Shown here: positions 42,105 to 51,637 of the stretch, piece after piece | How the letters are laid out: the number at the start of each line of letters is the position of its first letter | Numbering within the stretch: position 1 is the first letter of the stretch | Translations under genes and position numbers: made by a program | Origin: CATQHP01 sp965205595 | GTDB lineage: Bacteria > Acidobacteriota > Terriglobia > Bryobacterales > UBA6623 | Reading direction: 5' to 3' | Length of the DNA stretch: 64,000 nt | Assembly: GCA_965205595.1 (NCBI GenBank) | Contig: CBDBHI010000051.1 | Coordinates: 1-64,000 of the forward strand | Notes under the pieces: model-generated | Told to the model about the DNA's origin: nothing | The model's database searches: none | The model's input: only the letters and a program-made list of their open reading frames with translations

Positions 42105-43458
42105 TCAATCGATCGTGACCAATAGTCTGCTTCCAGTCACGTCTTCGAGCGCGACAAATTTCTCGATCACGTCGACTAGCGCATTGTCATCGCGTCCGGC
42201 GAGCCAATAGTCCCCCCGCTTCGATGTCGGCTCTGGCGAATAGGCGAAACCTCGCCGATCGACGGTTGCGCCGTCTGGCAGTAGTTTCGCGATCGAGCCC
42301 AAGTCATTGAATGTCAGCAATCGGACAACGTTGAACTCAGGAAAACGTTCCACGTCCTCCTCCGATCGAGTCGACGACCGAGGCGGAAGCAACTTCATGT
42401 AGGCCACGGCCGCCGCCGGATGCTCGTCGAGTCCGAGAACAGCAGTCCCCGCGAGCATATAGCACGGACGCCATGCTTCCTCGCCTAACTCCGCATCCAC
42501 GGGGCGCATGTATTCTGTCGCAAACTCGGAGTACAGCGTTGAGCCTTCCGCGAGTGCTTTCTTGAGGACCGGCCGCGTAGCCAATGCGATTCGAGGAATA
42601 TAGGGGTCCTTGTAAAAATCCTCTTCTGGAAGCCCAAACCGCTCATAGACGATCAGCTGCAGCGCTGTCGCCAAACCCTCATTTAAAAGCGTGTAGTGGG
42701 CCATCGAATGCGGTTGATCGGCAACAAGAAACTGCCCGATCAGAGACGATGCTTTTCGGCCGGACCGTTTTCATAAAGCAGATGGGTTAGCTCGTGGAGC
42801 ACCTTCCAAACCCCTTCGATTACCGTGTCATCGACGAGCACTTCGATGAAAACGTGGCGTCCCATCACCGTCGCCATCGACCCGCGGCCCGGTCGATTTG
42901 GCGATCGAATCAGGTGCAGACCAAGTCGTTCGATTCGCGCTTCGACAAAGCCGGCGATCTGACCTAACAAATCGCCAAGGTCAGCGCTGTCGAGTTTACT
43001 GATTTTTTGTCGTAACCGGGCACCAGATATCGTCCGGTTGCCTCCCACCATGGCCGCAGCCGCTCCTCAAATTGAGCGAACGTGTGCTGCAATTGTTGCG
43101 CGTCTGGCGGTTCCAGCAGCTCCGATACCGCGTCCGCGATCCCATCGTTCGAGCCCGCCTCGAGCACGCGATTGAGTACTTCGTACCGCCGACGATAGCT
43201 CGGGTAATAGCCGGGAAAATTTGGCGGCACTGCAACGGGCCCAGGATCGGGTGCTGCGTTACCTACCCCGCTCAGAAAGGACTGCAGCGAAGCCAGAGTA
43301 TCCCTTTCTTCGTCGCTCCATTCCAGTTCTTCCGACCAGAAATGCTCGATTTCGCCTTTGCTACAACTGATCTGCTCCGCTAGACAAGCCACATGAAAGA
43401 ACGTGTTGGCGAACAGCCCCGAGTCGGGTAGAAATTCAACCGGAAAAGCAACCAGCAA
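42105..43458 (-). pseudogene. Putative gluzincin-type metalloprotease, broken by two frameshifts
   Basis: Three minus-strand frames join into one protein of about 450 residues. 43458-42964 gives a hydrophobic start and the N-terminal part to LVPGYDKK. 43051-42740 gives ISKLDSADLGDLLGQIAGFV through the zinc motif VLHELTHLLYENGPAEK. The third frame, ending at 42105, gives SLIGQFLVADQPHSMAHYTL then NEGLATALQ. HELTH plus a downstream NEGLA glutamate is a gluzincin-like site. Both breaks are single missing bases in A runs (T on the plus strand: 43003-43008 and 42753-42756). The start is probably TTG 43458. The family was not recognised beyond the zinc motif. Confidence 0.6.
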
Positions 43459-43537
43459 AGCCAGTGCCAGCCTCGAACGTCTCCGATGATGAGGCTAGCA
43501 AAACTAACGGGCCCGGATGACGGGCTAGAATAAACTC

Positions 43538-43768
43538 ATGCCAATCTTCGAATACCACTGTGACGACTGCGACACCAAGTTCGAGGCGCTGATCATGGGC
43601 TCGGCCGCGGAACCCGAAATCTGTGACTGCGGCAGCGGCGCGATCGAAAAGGTCTATTCCTCATTCGCCGCCAAGACCGGCGGCAGCGTCCCCGACGCCT
43701 GTGGCAGCCCTGCGGAATGCCGAACGGACATGGGCGGATGCATGGGCGGCATGTGTGGCATGAATTAG
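43538..43768 (+). CDS. FmdB-type zinc-ribbon protein
   Basis: The 76-residue protein has the N-terminal FmdB/CxxC_CXXC_SSSS domain: MPIFEYHCDDCDTKFEALIM, then CDCGSGAIEKVYSSF. Four cysteines (CxxC and CxC) would bind zinc. The C-terminus is unusually rich in Gly, Met and Cys (DMGGCMGGMCGMN). The family is putatively regulatory, first noticed near formamidase genes; function here is unknown. Confidence 0.9.
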   Translation: MPIFEYHCDDCDTKFEALIMGSAAEPEICDCGSGAIEKVYSSFAAKTGGSVPDACGSPAECRTDMGGCMGGMCGMN

Positions 43769-43910
43769 CCACCGCCAGTGGATGGCCCTAGAAGATCCGA
43801 TAAGTCACCTGAGGGTCTTGTGAGCTACCTCGCAATTGGCGTATGATCTCGGCAACCGTATTGCAACCACGACGGAGGCGCGTCGCGTCTAACCGTTGAG
43901 GCCGGAAACC

Positions 43911-44546
43911 ATGGTAGAGATCCTCGGCAGTCGCAGGTTCTTAGAAATTCCTGGTGAGCGTGCGTACGAACTCCCGCCGCTTATGCTCAAGCACGTTGAG
44001 ACACCGGGCGAACTCGACGAGATCGTAGGCAACGCCGAAACGATCGTCGATAGCGACTCGCTGATTCCCGACACCCTACTCGAGTTTGACGATCCCGACG
44101 GCTTCGTCTCACAGCAACGGTTTGGCTTAGCGATCAATCTCACTGAGCAGTACGTCAAGTTCGTCGAGCATTGGACGTGGGGGGAATCAGTCCTCGAGTG
44201 GATCCGGCAGTGCGAGACGACCTTTCAGACCCAGCCAAACCTGCGCGCCCTGCTGCGCCCCGACGTCTGGCCCCACGCCGGGCGTTCTAGCTTCGTTACG
44301 CTGCTAGAAGACAAGCACGTCCCCGTAGACGACATTGATCTAGAGAACGCGATGGGATACCGGTTGACGTTTCGGCAGCCGCCGCCGATCGAGTTTTTCT
44401 CTGATAAGTTTTTGTTCTTCCTGAACTCGACGCTGGCAGCGAACGCCTACCAGACCTGGGCCGAGTCAAGCGGCGAAGCGCTGCCCTCATTGCCGCCCGA
44501 GCGCTTTCAGTTCTTTGTGATGACAGACTCGATTCGCGAAGTTTGA
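43911..44546 (+). CDS. Hypothetical protein, unrecognised
   Basis: The protein has 211 residues from ATG 43911 (a TTG at 43896 is the alternative); GAGG lies about 9 nt upstream. It is soluble and acidic, with no signal peptide or TM helix. Notable segments are VDSDSLIPDTLLEFDDPDGF, LTEQYVKFVEHWTWGESVLE and PPIEFFSDKFLFFLNST. I do not recognise a family. It stands alone between the FmdB gene and the convergent beta-helix gene. Confidence 0.65.
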   Translation: MVEILGSRRFLEIPGERAYELPPLMLKHVETPGELDEIVGNAETIVDSDSLIPDTLLEFDDPDGFVSQQRFGLAINLTEQYVKFVEHWTWGESVLEWIRQCETTFQTQPNLRALLRPDVWPHAGRSSFVTLLEDKHVPVDDIDLENAMGYRLTFRQPPPIEFFSDKFLFFLNSTLAANAYQTWAESSGEALPSLPPERFQFFVMTDSIREV

Positions 44547-44626
44547 CCCGTTTCGTAACTTTCGTGCGCCGTCGGGACGTCCTTAGAAAATCTAGGTCTA
44601 CTACGATTTCTTTGACATGCCGGCCC

Positions 44627-46591
44627 CTAGCGAACTCTGAGCCTTAGCTGGTTTGAATAGTCAGACACGGCGGGTGGACTGTCTCGAACCGCTTGGATTC
44701 GGTAGTAGAAATTACCTTTGCCTGGCGTGTCTACAAAGCTTGTGTCACTGCCGCCAAGTGTGGCCACGACCGTCCACGTGACTTGCTTCTTGCGTTTCTT
44801 GCCCCGTTCCAGAATGAAACCATCGGCGCCCCCTGGGTGTGTCCAAGATAACGATGCTATGCCTTTCGAGCTACTTCCAGAAAGAACCGGCGCGGCGAAA
44901 ACGTCCGGTTGTACTTCAATCGAAACCGAATTGGCGCCGGTAGCGCCCAGGTCGTCGGTAACGGTCAGTGACGCCGTATAGCTGCCTTCCGAGGTGTAGA
45001 CGTGGTTCGTGAGGGCCCCGCTGCCGAAGTTTCCATCTCCGAAATTCTACGCGTAGCTGACGATAGCGCCACCAGGATCGCTTGATCCGGTGCCGTCGAA
45101 ATTCACCAACAGCGGGACGGGTCCGGCGATCGGAGTGGCCGAGGCGACCGCGATTGGCGATTGGTTTCCGCCGGAAAGGAACTCGTAAGCGTCGATATCG
45201 AACAGCGCGTCGCTGGGCCTCCCCTCGGCGGCTTGATGCTTGACATACTGATTGACGACGTTGTGCGCGGGCAGGACGGCGGGGTTAAGGTTGCTCGCGG
45301 CATCGATGTTTGCGGAGCTGGCCGCCAACTGAAATTCCTGTGCCGCCTCGTTTACGAAACCGGCGTCGCTGCCCTCAACCATCGTGCCGTCGTCGTTCAG
45401 CGTGCCACTGAACGCACTGAAGCTGGTGATCCAGCCGGGCTTGACCCAGTTGTGCGTCAGGTCGAGCACGCCAGAGCTATCGAGGAACGCTAGATCACTT
45501 CCAGGCAACGTCGAATAGAAAATGTTGTTTCGCGCATCGCAGTGCTCGTCGTTGGTCGAGAGCCGCAGCATGGTATTGCGATCGCTTCGCGTCGACACGA
45601 CTGTGTTGTTGTGAAAGTAGAGCGTTCCCTTGCGATAGGCGCCCGTCGTGCCGCTATCTCCGCCGTAGTGGACAATCTGGCGATTGCCTTCGCCGTCAAC
45701 CTCGATGAGAACGTTGCCGTAGACGTGCGTCTCGCCGTAGCTGGGGTGTGATTGAATTTGGATGCTGTCTTCGCCGTCGACCAGGTCTAGCTGTCTGTTG
45801 CCACCCTCGATCCAGTTGTAGCGGATGACGGTGCCGGCCGAGCGGTCCTTGAGGTTGTTACCACCGGCGCCGTCGAGTAGCGGGCCGTAGCGGTTGTTCT
45901 CAAACGTGATGCCGATCGCTGCCGTATAGCTGTTGTGGTGAAAGATGCTGTCGACGTTGCCGTTGCCGTACAAATAGTTGCCGGCGATCACGATGTCGCG
46001 TGACGGGTTCGCATCGCTGGATGCGACGAACAGGCCGTTGCCGTTGCCATGAATAATGCAGTCGCGGATCGAGATGTTCTCGCCTTTTTCGATGTAGATG
46101 CCGGCAGCGTTTGAAAGATACGCCTGTGTGCTTCCACCGTCGTCGGTAAAAGTATTCGACTGGTGTGCATTGATGATTTCGAGATTCGAGACATCAATGT
46201 ACGTTGGCATCGTGTCCGACGGTGTATTCGATCCGCCAATCTTGATGACGCCACGATTTTCGTTCCAGTAGTTCAGCCCTGGGGCGGTAATCGCGTTGGC
46301 TCCGTCGATGATGGGCAACTGACCCTCCGGGCCGGCAACACCGCTGATGGTGATCGGCGCCACTGCGGTCCCCTGCCGTGCGATCACCCATTTTTCTTTG
46401 TAGGGGGTCGAGCGCCAATAGATTAGAACCGTGTCACCCGCGCCCAGCGTCGCCCAGGGGACGGCCCCGATTGAGCTGAGCGGTTTAGCGGGTCCAACTT
46501 CGTAAGTTGCAGCGATTGCGGAGACGGCCATCAGCGAAACCAAGGCGGTCAGCAGGCAAAGTTGGAAAGTTCGTGACGGAAAAATCAGCAT
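44627..46591 (-). pseudogene. Secreted right-handed beta-helix protein with PKD and FN3-like domains, in-frame TAG
   Basis: The 46591-45047 frame encodes a signal peptide (LCLLTALVSLMAVSAIAA) and a right-handed parallel beta-helix (ENISIRDCIIHGNGNGLFVA, DIVIAGNYLYGNGN, GITFENNRYG), as in pectate-lyase-like surface proteins. A PKD domain then begins (SPIAVASATPIAGPVPLLV). At 45049-45047 a TAG replaces the Trp expected in the PKD motif (Y-A-stop-N-F-G-D-G). The same frame stays open 140 more codons through the PKD end (GSYTASLTVTDDLGA) and an FN3-like domain (ASLSWTHPGGADGFILERG, FYYRIQAVRD) to TAG 44629-44627. The full product would be 654 codons. Other genes here end in TAG, so recoding is unlikely. 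Confidence 0.8.
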
Positions 46592-46771
46592 AAAACTACA
46601 GTAAGGCTGCTGCGCTAGGGCATCAATACTACGCGTGGTGCCGACACGCTAGTACTGTAGGCATACACCACTCAGCTATTGCTTCCGGCTGCCCCGCGCG
46701 GTGAAGTATCGAGAACTCGGGCTGTCAAATCTCCGACTCTTGTATCATCAGGGCGGAAGCGGCTGTAACCT

Positions 46772-48634
46772 GTGTTCGACTTATGTAGCCCCAAGGTTTC
46801 CTCGGATCGTAGCTCCTCACAGCCATTCCGGCCGTCGCGGGCTGTCGTCGTCGTTGCCTGCTGGGCGGCGATGCAAGTTTCGGCCCTTTGTGGCGCAACG
46901 GACCTCTCGTCGCCATCCAATTCGACCGACGATTTAAGCTCTATCACTTCGGCCGAGTGGAAGTACGAACATGCCGCCCACCTTTTGGAACGCGCCGGGT
47001 TTGGGGGTTCTCCCGAGGAGATCCGCCGCCTCGCCGAAATGTCGCCTCGTGAGGCGGTGTCGAAATTGGTCGACTACGAGTCGATCGACAGCTCCGCGCT
47101 AACCGACTTCGATGAATCCGGCATGTGGGACGCCGGCATGGACCCGTTCCCGCCGAGCCGAGCCGAGGCCGTGCGAATCGCTCGCGAACAGGGCAGCTCG
47201 CTGGGCGTCGATGTCCTTCCGGAAGGATCTTCTCGCCGGCTTCAACCAGTGGTAGACAAGTTCTTCTACGGATTGCGGGCTGATGTCCTCGAGACTCGCC
47301 GGCTAGCCTTGTGGTGGGCCGATCGCATGGTGAAAACTCCTCGTCCGCTCGAGGAGAAGATGACATTTTTCTGGCACGGGCACTTTGCGACATCGGAAGT
47401 CAAGACGCGCGATTACCGCATGATGTTGGTCCAAAACCGCGTGCTGCGGGCAGGGGCAGCGGGCAATTTCCGCGATCTGTTGCTTGGGATCATGCGCGAT
47501 CCCGCGATGTTGGTCTACCTCGACAACGGCGAGAACGTGAAAGATCACCCGAACGAAAACTTCGGGCGCGAGTTGCTTGAATTATTCACCATGGGTGTTG
47601 GCAACTACTCGGAACAGGATATCCGCGAGGCGTCACGCGCCTTCACTGGGTGGACCAATGATGTTCTCGACTTTCAGTTCGACGCCGATCAACACGACGC
47701 CGGCCCGAAGGAGTTTCTCGGGCGCAAAGGTAAATTCGGTGGCGAGCAGATTGTCGACATCATACTTGCCCAGCCGGTGACGGCGGAGTTCATCGCCGCC
47801 AAGATTTATCGCTTCTTCGTCCGAGAGGAGATCTCCGATTTGACTCAAGTGGCGCTCGGTAAGGTTCTTCGCGACGCGGACTATGAACTCAAACCGCTGC
47901 TCAAGACAATCTTCTTATCGCGCGATTTCTACAGTAAGTCGGCCGTCGCGACGCAGATCAAAAGCCCGGTGCAACTGTTTGTCTCGACTTACCGCAAGCT
48001 GGGTCTTGCGATCGCACCGACCGTGCCGGATTTCAACCAACTGAGTGGTGGACTCGGGCAAACGCTGCTCTATCCACCAAATGTAGCCGGTTGGGCGGGC
48101 GGCCGTACGTGGATTACGCCGGCGACTCTACTTGAGCGTGGCAACGCGATGCGCGACATCCTGTTTCCGCCCTCAACCGAAGAGTTTGGCCATCCCGATC
48201 GCCGCATGCCCGGCATCTATCGCACGGTAGCGGAGCGGTTGGCGAAGGGCATGAACATAACCAACGCTACGCACGCCGGCGATTCCGCTGTCAGCAAGAT
48301 GGCCGACGCGGACGAGGACTACAACACGCGCTACGGCGGCTACCGCGGATACGTCATGGCGTACGAGCGGATCAAGCTTGTGCCGCGACATTCGGCGGAC
48401 TTCGATCTTACGTCGATGGTTCGTTCGGCTGGCGCGGAATCGGCGGCTGAGGCTGTAGATCACCTCCTAATGAGTTTCTTGCGTGCACCGCTACACACTG
48501 ACAGCCGGCAGGCGCTCGTTGTGTTTCTCGAACAGCGGCTGGGCTCAGCGGTGCTCAAGGGCGCCGAGGTAGAAACAGCATTGCGCAGTGTTCTCTATTT
48601 GATCTTGAGCGCTCCTGAATATCAACTCGGATGA
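46772..48634 (+). CDS. DUF1800 family protein
   Basis: The frame gives 620 residues from GTG 46772; the N-terminus contains a signal-like segment (SRAVVVVACWAAMQVSALCG). DUF1800 hallmarks are HLLERAGFGGSPEEIRRLAE, WWADRMVKTPRPLEEKMTFF, WHGHFATS, NENFGRELLELFTMGVGNYS, and YPPNVAGWAGGRTWITP. These proteins are almost always encoded next to DUF1501 proteins, as here (4-nt gap). They are exported, with unknown biochemical role, and are common in Acidobacteria, Planctomycetes and Verrucomicrobia. Confidence 0.92.
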   Translation: MFDLCSPKVSSDRSSSQPFRPSRAVVVVACWAAMQVSALCGATDLSSPSNSTDDLSSITSAEWKYEHAAHLLERAGFGGSPEEIRRLAEMSPREAVSKLVDYESIDSSALTDFDESGMWDAGMDPFPPSRAEAVRIAREQGSSLGVDVLPEGSSRRLQPVVDKFFYGLRADVLETRRLALWWADRMVKTPRPLEEKMTFFWHGHFATSEVKTRDYRMMLVQNRVLRAGAAGNFRDLLLGIMRDPAMLVYLDNGENVKDHPNENFGRELLELFTMGVGNYSEQDIREASRAFTGWTNDVLDFQFDADQHDAGPKEFLGRKGKFGGEQIVDIILAQPVTAEFIAAKIYRFFVREEISDLTQVALGKVLRDADYELKPLLKTIFLSRDFYSKSAVATQIKSPVQLFVSTYRKLGLAIAPTVPDFNQLSGGLGQTLLYPPNVAGWAGGRTWITPATLLERGNAMRDILFPPSTEEFGHPDRRMPGIYRTVAERLAKGMNITNATHAGDSAVSKMADADEDYNTRYGGYRGYVMAYERIKLVPRHSADFDLTSMVRSAGAESAAEAVDHLLMSFLRAPLHTDSRQALVVFLEQRLGSAVLKGAEVETALRSVLYLILSAPEYQLG

Positions 48635-48638
48635 CGAC

Positions 48639-49913
48639 ATGAAGAACCATCGACTTGGGTGCGGCTGCTCACGACGCGATTTACTGCGTGGCGGACTCTA
48701 CGGAATTGGCCTGACCGCCGGCTTGCCTTTGGTCCTCGAGCGCACATCCCAGGCACTAGCGGCCGAGGCTCTTTCAGACGGTGGCGACGAAAAGGCAAAT
48801 CGAATACTCGTTGTGGTGGAGCTTTCGGGCGGTAACGACGGCCTAAATACCGTCGTGCCGTATCGAGACGACGAATACTATCGGGTTCGTCCGACGCTCG
48901 GAATCACCAAGAGCGACGCGATCGCCGTCTCTGACGACGCGGGTTTTCATCCTTCGTTAATGGGATTTGAGAGGTTGTACAAAGCCGGCCAAATGGCGGT
49001 GGTCGAAGGATGCGGTTACCCCAACCCCAGCCTGTCGCACTTTTCCTCGATGGGTTACTGGCATACCGGTGTCCCCAACGGCGGCGAAAAGCTTGGCTGG
49101 GCCGGGCGCTTCGCCGACTTGAGTACGCGCGAGGGAACAGCGAACGCGATTGTCAACATCGGCAGTTCGCAGTCGTTAGCGGTGCGAAGCCAGTTGCATT
49201 CCCCACTTGTGTTCGACGATCCTGCGCAGCTTCGGCGCGAGGGCAGCGCCGACGAGAAGGCGGCGCTGGCGAGCTTGACCAGCGAGCGCAATACGAACAA
49301 CCCGGCGCTTGATTTTCTACACTCGACGGCTAAGAACGCGGTCGACAGCGGAGCCTTGGTACGAGACGCGTGGGCGTCGTACCGCACGCCGGTTGACTAC
49401 GGCATTGGCGGCGGGCTGGCGTCCGATCTGCGCAAGGTAGCGGCGCTGATCGCCGCCGATCTGCCAACCCGTATTTACTACGTAAGCTACCGTGGCAACT
49501 CATTTGACACGCACGTCCATCAGGCCGATCTCCATAGCCGATTGCTGATGTACACGGCCGATGCGGTACACGGCTTCACCCAGGATCTAAAACGCATCGG
49601 TCGCGCGGACGACGTGGCGGTCATGATGTTCAGTGAGTTCGGACGCCGTGTCGAAGAGAACGGTAGCCAGGGTACCGACCACGGCACGGCCGGCCCGATG
49701 TTCGTCGTCGGCAACGGAGTGCGAGGCGGATTCTACGGCAAGACTCCGAGCTTGACCGACCTCGACAACGGCAATCTAAAGATGACGACTGATTTTCGCC
49801 GCGTCTACGCTACGATGATCGCCGAGTGGATGGGACACCGCGACCCCGATGCCATTTTGAAGGGGAACTTCAAGCCTCTCGGGATGTTCCCCGGCGCCGA
49901 GCCCGTGGCGTAG
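48639..49913 (+). CDS. DUF1501 family Tat-exported protein
   Basis: The 424-residue protein has a twin-arginine signal (CSRRDLLRGGLYGIGLTAGL). DUF1501 features follow: ILVVVELSGGNDGLNTVVPY, EGCGYPNPSLSHFSSMGYWH, SYRGNSFDTHVHQ, VAVMMFSEFGRRVEENGSQG and TDHGTAGPMFVVGN. The fold belongs to the alkaline-phosphatase/sulfatase superfamily, though function is unknown. It lies 4 nt after the DUF1800 gene and is presumably co-translated; the pair probably works together in the periplasm or at the surface. Confidence 0.93.
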   Translation: MKNHRLGCGCSRRDLLRGGLYGIGLTAGLPLVLERTSQALAAEALSDGGDEKANRILVVVELSGGNDGLNTVVPYRDDEYYRVRPTLGITKSDAIAVSDDAGFHPSLMGFERLYKAGQMAVVEGCGYPNPSLSHFSSMGYWHTGVPNGGEKLGWAGRFADLSTREGTANAIVNIGSSQSLAVRSQLHSPLVFDDPAQLRREGSADEKAALASLTSERNTNNPALDFLHSTAKNAVDSGALVRDAWASYRTPVDYGIGGGLASDLRKVAALIAADLPTRIYYVSYRGNSFDTHVHQADLHSRLLMYTADAVHGFTQDLKRIGRADDVAVMMFSEFGRRVEENGSQGTDHGTAGPMFVVGNGVRGGFYGKTPSLTDLDNGNLKMTTDFRRVYATMIAEWMGHRDPDAILKGNFKPLGMFPGAEPVA

Positions 49914-49920
49914 GTCTTCG

Positions 49921-50766
49921 TCAGCGGCGTTCCGCGGCCAACTGCTCATTGTAAAGCCGCTCATGACGGGCGACCGCCTTTCGAAAACCGTCTGGATCTA
50001 CAAACGTTTCAGGGCTGTACGGCTGACCGGCAGTGTATTTGTCGTGCAGCCCGTATTGTGAGCCGTGGGCCGAAACCCACACGTCAGCCGCCATTAGCTT
50101 CTGTTTGCGAAACGTCTCCGCGAAGTCGTCCGATACGCCGGCGTAGGTCGGCTTGACCACAAGTTGCTTGCCCGCGTTGATCGTCGCCATATTCGCTATC
50201 GCAACGTCGTAGTCGCGGCCGCCTTCGCGCACCTTCATCGTGTAGCTGGAACTACCCTCGGTGTGGCCGGGAGTCAACACCACGGTAAGTCGCGTGTCGC
50301 CAAGCTTGATCAGTTCGCCGTCTTTGACGACCCGATCGACTTTTACGGGCTTGAAAGACTCCTTGCCGCCGAAGTGCGGATCGCTGACGCCGCCGTCTTC
50401 GAGCACTCGCGCATCGTCCTCGGTCGCCCACATTTCGGCGCCGGTTATTTGCTTGATTTCGGCAAGAGCGGCGGTGTGATCCCAGTGCGATTGCATGGTG
50501 AGCAAGATCTTGACGTCCTCGAGCCGGAACCCAACCGACTCGATGTTTTTGCGAATCATCGACGTTGAATCCTCAACACCGGTATTGATCAGGATGTGCC
50601 CGTCCGCGGAGGTGACAAGAAAAACGGCCAGGTCGTAGGTCCCTACCGCGTATAGGTTGCCGATCACCCGATGCCCAGGGAACGGCTTCGTCCATTTCTC
50701 CGGCTGAGCAGCAAGAGAGAAGCTCATCAAGAGCGACAAGACGAAGGCGACCACGATATTTCGCAT
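49921..50766 (-). CDS. Subclass B3 metallo-beta-lactamase-like hydrolase (Q-type first ligand)
   Basis: The 281-residue protein has a signal peptide (NIVVAFVLSLLMSFSLAA). The MBL fold has the B3 pattern: the first motif reads MQSHWDHTAAL, so the usual first His is Gln92, with His94, Asp96 and His97. Also present are His168 in TPGHTEGSSSY and His234 in SAHGSQYGLHDKY. Gln at the first position is known in GOB-type B3 enzymes, which still hydrolyse beta-lactams. Activity is unproven; environmental B3 homologues often have other roles. It is convergent with the DUF1501 gene. Confidence 0.88.
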   Translation of the reverse strand: MRNIVVAFVLSLLMSFSLAAQPEKWTKPFPGHRVIGNLYAVGTYDLAVFLVTSADGHILINTGVEDSTSMIRKNIESVGFRLEDVKILLTMQSHWDHTAALAEIKQITGAEMWATEDDARVLEDGGVSDPHFGGKESFKPVKVDRVVKDGELIKLGDTRLTVVLTPGHTEGSSSYTMKVREGGRDYDVAIANMATINAGKQLVVKPTYAGVSDDFAETFRKQKLMAADVWVSAHGSQYGLHDKYTAGQPYSPETFVDPDGFRKAVARHERLYNEQLAAERR

Positions 50767-50853
50767 GTCGATTATTATGGCGCGTTCGCTGCTGCAATCG
50801 CAGCGCCCGCAATGGAGCCAGGGATACTTCGGTTGCCGCTCAGTCGATCCGAT

Positions 50854-51426
50854 TCAACGTAATCCCAGCGCGTAGGTGATTCGAGAAAACACTTCTGAGA
50901 TTGGCAGCGTGCCCTCGACGTGAACCAATGTGTTCCATTGCTGGTAAATCTCCAGCAGAGGCTTCGTCACCGAGTGGTACTCCTCGATGCGCACGCGAAG
51001 CGCTTCGGGGTTGTCGTCTGCTCGCTTCGTAAACCCGCTTCCCCAACCGGCTCTGGCACGCGCTCGCACTCGCTCAAACACCACTTCGTCGGGCACATCG
51101 AGGTGAATAATTTTATCGAAATTCCAGCTCTCCCTTAGGAACTTTGCCTGGGCCAGGTTGCGCGGGAAGCCGTCGAGTACAAGCCCGTAGTTCCAATCGT
51201 GCTCGCGCAGCCTGTCTTGGACGACAGACTGCACCATGTCATCTGGTATCAGTCGTCCCGAATCGACGATTCGACGCACACGCGATCCCAACTTCGTTCT
51301 GTGCTCGCCGTGCCAACGAAGGATCTCGCCTACTGAAACATGGACAAAGTCAAAACGCGCCGCGAGCATCCGCGACTGAGTGGATTTTCCGGACCCTTGT
51401 GGTCCGAACATGATGTATTTGTGCAT
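50854..51426 (-). CDS. Adenylate-kinase-like nucleoside monophosphate kinase
   Basis: The 190-residue P-loop kinase starts MHKYIMFGPQGSGKST and has VSVGEILR, VLDGFPRNLAQA and DVPDEVVFERVRARA, followed by FTKRADDNPEALRVRIEEYH. It has the short (LID-less) architecture and no zinc-binding cysteines. It converts AMP + ATP to 2 ADP or a similar reaction in the cytoplasm. It stands alone next to a polysaccharide-type cluster rather than in a ribosomal-protein operon, so it may be a secondary copy. Confidence 0.82.
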   Translation of the reverse strand: MHKYIMFGPQGSGKSTQSRMLAARFDFVHVSVGEILRWHGEHRTKLGSRVRRIVDSGRLIPDDMVQSVVQDRLREHDWNYGLVLDGFPRNLAQAKFLRESWNFDKIIHLDVPDEVVFERVRARARAGWGSGFTKRADDNPEALRVRIEEYHSVTKPLLEIYQQWNTLVHVEGTLPISEVFSRITYALGLR

Positions 51427-51637
51427 CGCAACAGTTCCAATCGCTGGCTGACACTATATCGGACCCGCGGACGTCGGCAATTTCTTCAACGCAATCATTA
51501 GAAATCAGACTGAAATCGACGCTCTGGCGCTTGGCTTCGATCTGATCGCGCGCCAGCCGGCCTCGGCGGCAACAACACCGGCGGTCGCTGCGATTTGTCG
51601 CTGACCCAATCGCACCGCATGGCTCTACTATGGGCCT

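Noticed and set aside
45047..45049. TAG as a recoded sense codon (amber suppression)
   Set aside because: Several genes in the window end in TAG at their normal positions, for example the recombinase at 778-780. A lone mutation or error is simpler.
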